A stretch of DNA of 64,000 nt from MGBC131033 sp910585655 (lineage in GTDB: Bacteria; Bacillota; Clostridia; Lachnospirales; Lachnospiraceae), in the NCBI GenBank assembly GCA_949502025.1, contig CATBCG010000059.1, positions 1-64,000 of the forward strand, given 5' to 3'. Below the pieces are notes generated by a model. That model worked only from the letters and a program-made list of their open reading frames with translations, had not been told where the DNA came from and made no database searches. Below are positions 59,502 through 64,000 of the stretch, one piece after another (the stretch's first letter is position 1; every line of letters begins with the position of its first letter). A program made the position numbers and the translations under genes.

Positions 59502-60609
59502 CCGTCGCTTCCGAGTAAAACCGATGCTGCCTTACAAACCGCGCTATCCGCTCGATCTCCTCCGGGATCCGAATCCTGCCTGGGCATTGATCCAGGCAGG
59601 GCATTTCTACACATTTCCTGCACCATTCTGCACTTTCCTCGATTCCCAAAGCCAGCTTCTTTAACGCCCAATGGTCTTTTCCCAGGAAAAAATAGTGGTG
59701 CTGACGAAACAGCGTGGAAATATCCGTACCATACGGGCATTGGCAACGCTGACAACGGTCGCAGGGAACCGGAGTATCCGTATACCCCTTTCCAAGAATA
59801 GACAGCACCTCTTCAAAATCGGGAAGGCTATCCTCATACGCATCTCCCTGACCGTCCTGCACAATATCCCATCCCATCGCCTCCCGTACCTGTTCCACCG
59901 TCCCCAGCCCAATCAGGGCGCTGGAAATCGGGTAGGACAGGACAAAACGCAGTAAAGTCCGCACAGAAAAGACATTCGGAAGTAAGCCTGCCGCATAAAC
60001 TTTATTGATTAACAACCCTTTTTCCCGAAATAACGGTTCCTTCTGTATCCGGTCTAACATTCCCCGCTCCAGCAAATTGCCGCTCCCCTGCAAGACGTCT
60101 ACACGGACGTCCTTTGCTCCGCGAACTAAAATATCATAATAGTGAGACGCCAGCCCGGCAAAGCGTATCTTTCCCTCTGCTTTCAGCTCTGTCAGCGCAT
60201 CCAGCCCGCCGCCCTTTTGAAATACTGCCTCCTCATGCTCCGCGTCTACCTGATGAACAAAATACAAATCCGCATAGGTCCCCAGATTTTCACAGGAAGT
60301 ATACACCGCCTGATAAAGCTCGTTCCCGTCGTAAAAACGCGCTTTGTCCGAAATCACAATTCGTTCCCTGCCTATTCGTCTGGCAAATTCCCCCAGCTTG
60401 TACTCCGCGTCCCCGTATTCCGGGACAATCGCCGTATCGTACAGATTGCACCCCAGAGAAAACGCTTCCTCCATCACTTTGATAGCCTGTTTTTCTGACA
60501 GATTAAAATACGCAGGCAATACCGGAATATTGCCTGCTAAAATAGGGATTGTACCGAAGGCTACCTCCGATACCCAAAGCCCTGTATTGCCTAAGTTTCG
60601 ATAGTTCAT
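59458..60609 (-). CDS. aldo/keto reductase with C-terminal ferredoxin-like domain
   Basis: A 383-residue fusion. Residues 1-260 are an aldo/keto reductase barrel (the catalytic set appears as NLYDTAIVPEYG, SDKARF and YFVHQVD). The C-terminal 100 residues have cysteine groups CDRCQRCQCPYG and CRKCVEMPCLDQCP, suggesting iron-sulfur clusters. Such fusions are common in anaerobic Firmicutes. Substrate unknown. Confidence 0.87.
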   Translation of the reverse strand: MNYRNLGNTGLWVSEVAFGTIPILAGNIPVLPAYFNLSEKQAIKVMEEAFSLGCNLYDTAIVPEYGDAEYKLGEFARRIGRERIVISDKARFYDGNELYQAVYTSCENLGTYADLYFVHQVDAEHEEAVFQKGGGLDALTELKAEGKIRFAGLASHYYDILVRGAKDVRVDVLQGSGNLLERGMLDRIQKEPLFREKGLLINKVYAAGLLPNVFSVRTLLRFVLSYPISSALIGLGTVEQVREAMGWDIVQDGQGDAYEDSLPDFEEVLSILGKGYTDTPVPCDRCQRCQCPYGTDISTLFRQHHYFFLGKDHWALKKLALGIEESAEWCRKCVEMPCLDQCPGRIRIPEEIERIARFVRQHRFYSEATVIPGYQSHSPHTYK

Positions 60610-60637
60610 GCTTTTCTACTCCCTTCCCTCTGCCCGT

Positions 60638-63600
60638 TTAGCGATCCATCTCTACCTGGCAGCCGCAAAACGCAAAGGCATCCTTGCCAATCCGCTCTAT
60701 CGTAGACGGAAGCTCGATCCGTTTAAGGCTATGACAACGGTAAAAAGCTTTCTCCGGAATTTCCACCACACCCTCTGGAATCTTGATTTCCTCCAGCGAA
60801 GTACAGTTTTCAAAGGCACGCGCTCCCAGCCGCAAAAGCCTTTCCGAAAGCTCAATTCTCCGTAGTCGTCCGCAGCCGGAAAATGCCTGTTCTCCAATTT
60901 CCTGCACATGCTCTGCCTGCCGCACTTCTGTCAGCCATTTACATCCTGCAAAGGCACGTCGTCCAATACGCCATACTGTATCGGAAAAGAATATTTCCGT
61001 CAGTAAATTCCCATCCTCAAACGCGCCGTCACCAACGGCAGTAATTCCGTCTGCCAGACGAAGTACGGAAATATTTCCCGTACACTCCACCAATACCCCT
61101 TTTTCATCCGTTTTAAAACAATTCATACTGTCACAAGCTGCCTGCTTTGCTAAAGGCGGCAAATCTTTTTCCCGGTCAGAAAGCCCGGAAAGCGTTACGC
61201 ACGTTCCATCCGGCAAATACAGTTGTTCCAAAAAAACACAATTTCGGAACGCATAGTCTCCTACCCGTGTCCGCTCCGACTGGAAACGAATACTGGAAAT
61301 CTGCAGACCATTGGCGAACGCCCAGCCGCAAACCAGACGGATATCCGCAGGAATCGTCACTTCTTTCTGACAGGTAGAAGCATCTAACAACATATCTTTG
61401 ACTATAACCATCCCCTTTTGTCTCTTCTGCCGTTCTAACCATTCCGTCCCGTGAAAAGCTCGTGCGCCAATCTCTTTCAGACTCTCCGGAAACGTCACCT
61501 CCTGTAGCTGCATACAGTTCCGAAATACCTCTGCCTCTATCTGGCGGATCCCTTCTGGGATATGCAGCACCTTTCCCGCTCCCCGGTAAGCACAAAGCCG
61601 CTCCTCTCCCTCTACCTCAAAACAGCTAAACGTACTGTCCCAAATCCGCCGAACCACCTCCGGAACCGCTTCCGATCGGATGTCCTGGTAGCTTGAAAGC
61701 GTCCAGCTTTTCCCCTGGCAATTCACCGTCCGCAGGGCAGTACAGCCGGAAAACGCATACTCTCGAAAAACACTCCCTGCAACAAGCGATACGCTGTCTA
61801 CAGGTGTTTCGTCGGCGGGTAGCAGTTCTATCCGTAAAAGTCTCCCACAATCCCGAAACGCATACTCTTCTAAAAAACTCTCCCTTTGCAGCGTTAGCAC
61901 CTGCAGGCTGTCACATCCTTCAAAGGCGCGCCTTTTTATAATCCTAAGAACCGCAAACGGAAACTCCTCTAACGCCTGGCACCCGCAAAAGCTGCTTTCC
62001 CCTGCTGTTTCTACGTTCTTACAGACACACTTCTTTAGAGCAGCGCAGCCCTCAAAAAGTCTGTCCGAAACTTCCGTTATTCCAGGCAGAAACGCCCGCT
62101 GTAAGGCAGTGCAAAAAGAAAAGGCTCCTGTCCCTATCTGCTCTGCCGCAGTTTCTATTTCCTGTAAAGAACTACACTTTTCAAAAGCTCTTGCTCCGAT
62201 TTTGATTCTGTTTTTCCCTTCGCCTTGCCCGGAATCCGAACATTTCACCCAGGAAAGCCCGCTGCATCCAAAAAAGGCTCCCTCCCCGATCTCCTCCAAA
62301 GAAGCCGGAAGCTCTATACCAGTCAGGCTACGGTTTCCTGCAAAGGCATAGGGCGCGATACGTGTTATACCTTCCGGCAGACAAAGATTTCCCTGGCACC
62401 CCTCACCGGACACCAGCACTTTCCCTACAAAAATCCGCTCTGACTGTTGTATAGAACCTCGTACCTCCAACGTATCTTTTACATACGGTGTCCCGTCAAA
62501 GGCTCGTTCTCCTGCCCACAGCCTGTCATGGACTGCACTCCGCTCCAAAGACTGGCAGCCGGTCAATGCTTCCTTCCCAATGTATGTGGTCTTTTGTAAG
62601 GAAAGCTTACGTAATGCCCGGCATTGATAAAAGGCTCTATCTCCCAAAGTCAAATACTCCGGAGCATATTCGGTTCTTGTTCTCCTTTTGACCACAACCT
62701 CTTCCAGCTTCACGCAGCCGCTGCAAAGTTCTGGTTCTATCTCGCGAATTCCGGCAGGCATTACCAACCGTCTTAGCTCTGTACACCCTTCAAACGCTGC
62801 CCTTCCGATAAAGCGTACGCTCTCCGGCAGACGGATTTCTCTTACCTTTTTATTTCCGTAAAATGCCCCTCCCGCTATGATTTGTACTCCTTCTGCCAGG
62901 GCGACTGTCCCCTCCAGCTCCCGTCCGTCCCAAAAAACAGAATCGTTTTCCTGCAGGTTCCGCATTCGTTCTCTTTGTTCTGTCCGCCAGTGTTCTAAAA
63001 ACGGGCTTTCTTCCAGCACATGCTGCCCGATTGACTGTAATTGTTCCGGCAATATCACCCGCTCCAAAGCCGTACAGCCATAAGCAAGCTTATCTGCTAT
63101 ATGCTGCACACTCTCCTCCAACACCATCGTTTTTAGCTTCGGGCAGCTTCCAAATACATCTCTCCCAAAGGCTTGCCCACTCCCGGCTATCTGTACCCGG
63201 CGCACACCACTTTTAGCAAACGCCAGGCTCTGCACCCGTTCTGTTGCCGCCGGCAGACGCACCTCCCTTAAACTATCACAACGGTAAAACGCCAATTCCC
63301 CGATTTCTTCCAGCCGCTCCGGAAAAGCCAGCTTTTTTAAAGAGATACAGCCATAAAAAGCTCCCTCGCCGATTTTTCTTAGTCCCTTTGGAAGCGTTAC
63401 TTCATGCAACACCAGACAGTGCCGAAACGTCCTCTCTTCCACTTGAGAAAGCCCGGAAGGCAGATTGACACGCAACAGCTTTACACAATGCTCAAACGCT
63501 CCGGCGCCAATCCGGCAAAGCCCTTCCGGAAACGAAATGCTTTGCAGCAGCAGGCAGTCCCGGAAAGCTTCTGCACCGATTTCCGTCAGACTCTCCGGCA

Positions 63601-64000
63601 AAATCACCCGGTCTATCGCTTCCTTTCCGGCAAACGCTTCCGCACCAATCCGGGTAATCCCCTCCGGCACTACTACGCGTGATTCCTCTCCTAAATACCG
63701 CAGTAAAATCGTTCCGCTCAGACGGAAATTCCCAAGAACCTGCTTTTGAATCCGTAGTACCATATCCGGGATATCTTGTCCATTACCTGACACTTCCGTT
63801 ACCCCAACCAGCCCTGTCAACTGATATTCCCGTTTCTTCCCCAGACGAATGGTCTTTAAAGACGTGCAATTCCGAAAGGCGTCCTCACGAATTTCCACCT
63901 CCCCTCCCTGCATTTCCTCCCCTTGAAATTCTATCTGTTCTAAACTAATGCAGTTGCGGAACGCCCGGCTTTCGATTTCCCGCAGAGAACTTGGCAGCGT
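60638..64000 (-). CDS. BspA-like leucine-rich-repeat protein (5' end outside the window)
   Basis: At least 1120 residues of LRR_5-type (Treponema/BspA-like) repeats; the frame is open to the right edge, so the start is outside. The unit of about 23 residues is seen many times, as in IRFIGRAAFEGCTELRRLVMP and LEEIGARAF-type copies, with the pattern I-x-x-x-A-F-x-x-C-x-x-L. No membrane anchor or sorting signal is seen at the C-terminus, which ends FAFCGCQVEMDR. BspA proteins bind host surfaces or act as adhesins, but internal, non-secreted repeat proteins also exist. Signal peptide cannot be judged. Confidence 0.9.
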   Translation of the reverse strand, partial: TLPSSLREIESRAFRNCISLEQIEFQGEEMQGGEVEIREDAFRNCTSLKTIRLGKKREYQLTGLVGVTEVSGNGQDIPDMVLRIQKQVLGNFRLSGTILLRYLGEESRVVVPEGITRIGAEAFAGKEAIDRVILPESLTEIGAEAFRDCLLLQSISFPEGLCRIGAGAFEHCVKLLRVNLPSGLSQVEERTFRHCLVLHEVTLPKGLRKIGEGAFYGCISLKKLAFPERLEEIGELAFYRCDSLREVRLPAATERVQSLAFAKSGVRRVQIAGSGQAFGRDVFGSCPKLKTMVLEESVQHIADKLAYGCTALERVILPEQLQSIGQHVLEESPFLEHWRTEQRERMRNLQENDSVFWDGRELEGTVALAEGVQIIAGGAFYGNKKVREIRLPESVRFIGRAAFEGCTELRRLVMPAGIREIEPELCSGCVKLEEVVVKRRTRTEYAPEYLTLGDRAFYQCRALRKLSLQKTTYIGKEALTGCQSLERSAVHDRLWAGERAFDGTPYVKDTLEVRGSIQQSERIFVGKVLVSGEGCQGNLCLPEGITRIAPYAFAGNRSLTGIELPASLEEIGEGAFFGCSGLSWVKCSDSGQGEGKNRIKIGARAFEKCSSLQEIETAAEQIGTGAFSFCTALQRAFLPGITEVSDRLFEGCAALKKCVCKNVETAGESSFCGCQALEEFPFAVLRIIKRRAFEGCDSLQVLTLQRESFLEEYAFRDCGRLLRIELLPADETPVDSVSLVAGSVFREYAFSGCTALRTVNCQGKSWTLSSYQDIRSEAVPEVVRRIWDSTFSCFEVEGEERLCAYRGAGKVLHIPEGIRQIEAEVFRNCMQLQEVTFPESLKEIGARAFHGTEWLERQKRQKGMVIVKDMLLDASTCQKEVTIPADIRLVCGWAFANGLQISSIRFQSERTRVGDYAFRNCVFLEQLYLPDGTCVTLSGLSDREKDLPPLAKQAACDSMNCFKTDEKGVLVECTGNISVLRLADGITAVGDGAFEDGNLLTEIFFSDTVWRIGRRAFAGCKWLTEVRQAEHVQEIGEQAFSGCGRLRRIELSERLLRLGARAFENCTSLEEIKIPEGVVEIPEKAFYRCHSLKRIELPSTIERIGKDAFAFCGCQVEMDR

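Overview
The window looks like a chromosomal segment from a Gram-positive, probably motile gut Clostridium relative (Lachnospiraceae-type Firmicutes). Family names here rest on reading motifs in the translations; no database was searched. The clues are strong AGGAGG-type ribosome sites, a YesM/YesN-style two-component system beside an LplABC-type sugar importer, CD3324- and CD1871A-type small proteins, a FliK-like and a PilZ protein, and a BspA-like leucine-rich-repeat protein. No rRNA, tRNA or CRISPR array was seen.

Region 1 (about 0.1-31.3 kb, all on the minus strand, visibly AT-rich) is one large surface-glycan locus. Transcription enters at a good sigma-A-type promoter at 31.26-31.29 kb and reads a GT4 transferase, five GT2 transferases and two fucosyltransferase-like proteins. 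A second promoter near 22.98 kb starts a sugar-synthesis block: a NeuB-type synthase, a KdsC-GmhA fusion, a thiamine-diphosphate enzyme and a radical SAM protein. A decoration block follows (18.1-6.0 kb): two ParB-like proteins, two nucleotidyltransferases, two FkbM methyltransferases, a zinc-ribbon methyltransferase, another radical SAM protein and a HAD protein. The promoter-distal end makes a CDP-dideoxy-sugar: a short-chain dehydrogenase, an aberrant cytidylyltransferase, rfbH, rfbG, rfbF and a last glycosyltransferase.

The most striking feature lies inside Region 1. Seven genes between 3.6 and 18.7 kb carry uninterrupted G or C runs of 7-12 bases in otherwise AT-rich DNA. Three of these genes (a methyltransferase, an FkbM methyltransferase and a nucleotidyltransferase) are split exactly at the run, and a one-base gain would restore a full protein. 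This is the signature of phase variation by slipped-strand mispairing. In addition, seven proteins of the block share an N-terminal Rossmann-like module (PglD_N-like) joined to unrelated catalytic tails. I read the block as a modular, phase-variable glycan-decoration system. It is an inference and the runs need checking in raw reads.

Region 2 (31.3-38.6 kb) is a rearranged junction. It has a complete IS4-family element with an 8-bp target duplication, a sigma-like gene, a duplicated 3' fragment of an aminotransferase gene, a Uma2-type nuclease, a strongly folded intergenic element, and an intact PglF/PglE-like pair (CapD-type dehydratase plus DegT aminotransferase) behind an attenuator-like leader.

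Region 3 (38.6-64 kb) has the higher GC of ordinary backbone. It holds an AAA ATPase, an LplABC-type importer with its YesM/YesN regulators, a Rpn-type nuclease with 12-bp repeats, a TlpA / CXXC small protein / polyferredoxin redox operon, fliK and a PilZ protein, a HAD-Nudix fusion, a DpnII-type restriction-modification operon (dpnM-dpnA-dpnB), an ECF sigma/anti-sigma pair, an aldo/keto reductase and the 3' part of a very large BspA-like repeat protein that runs off the right edge.
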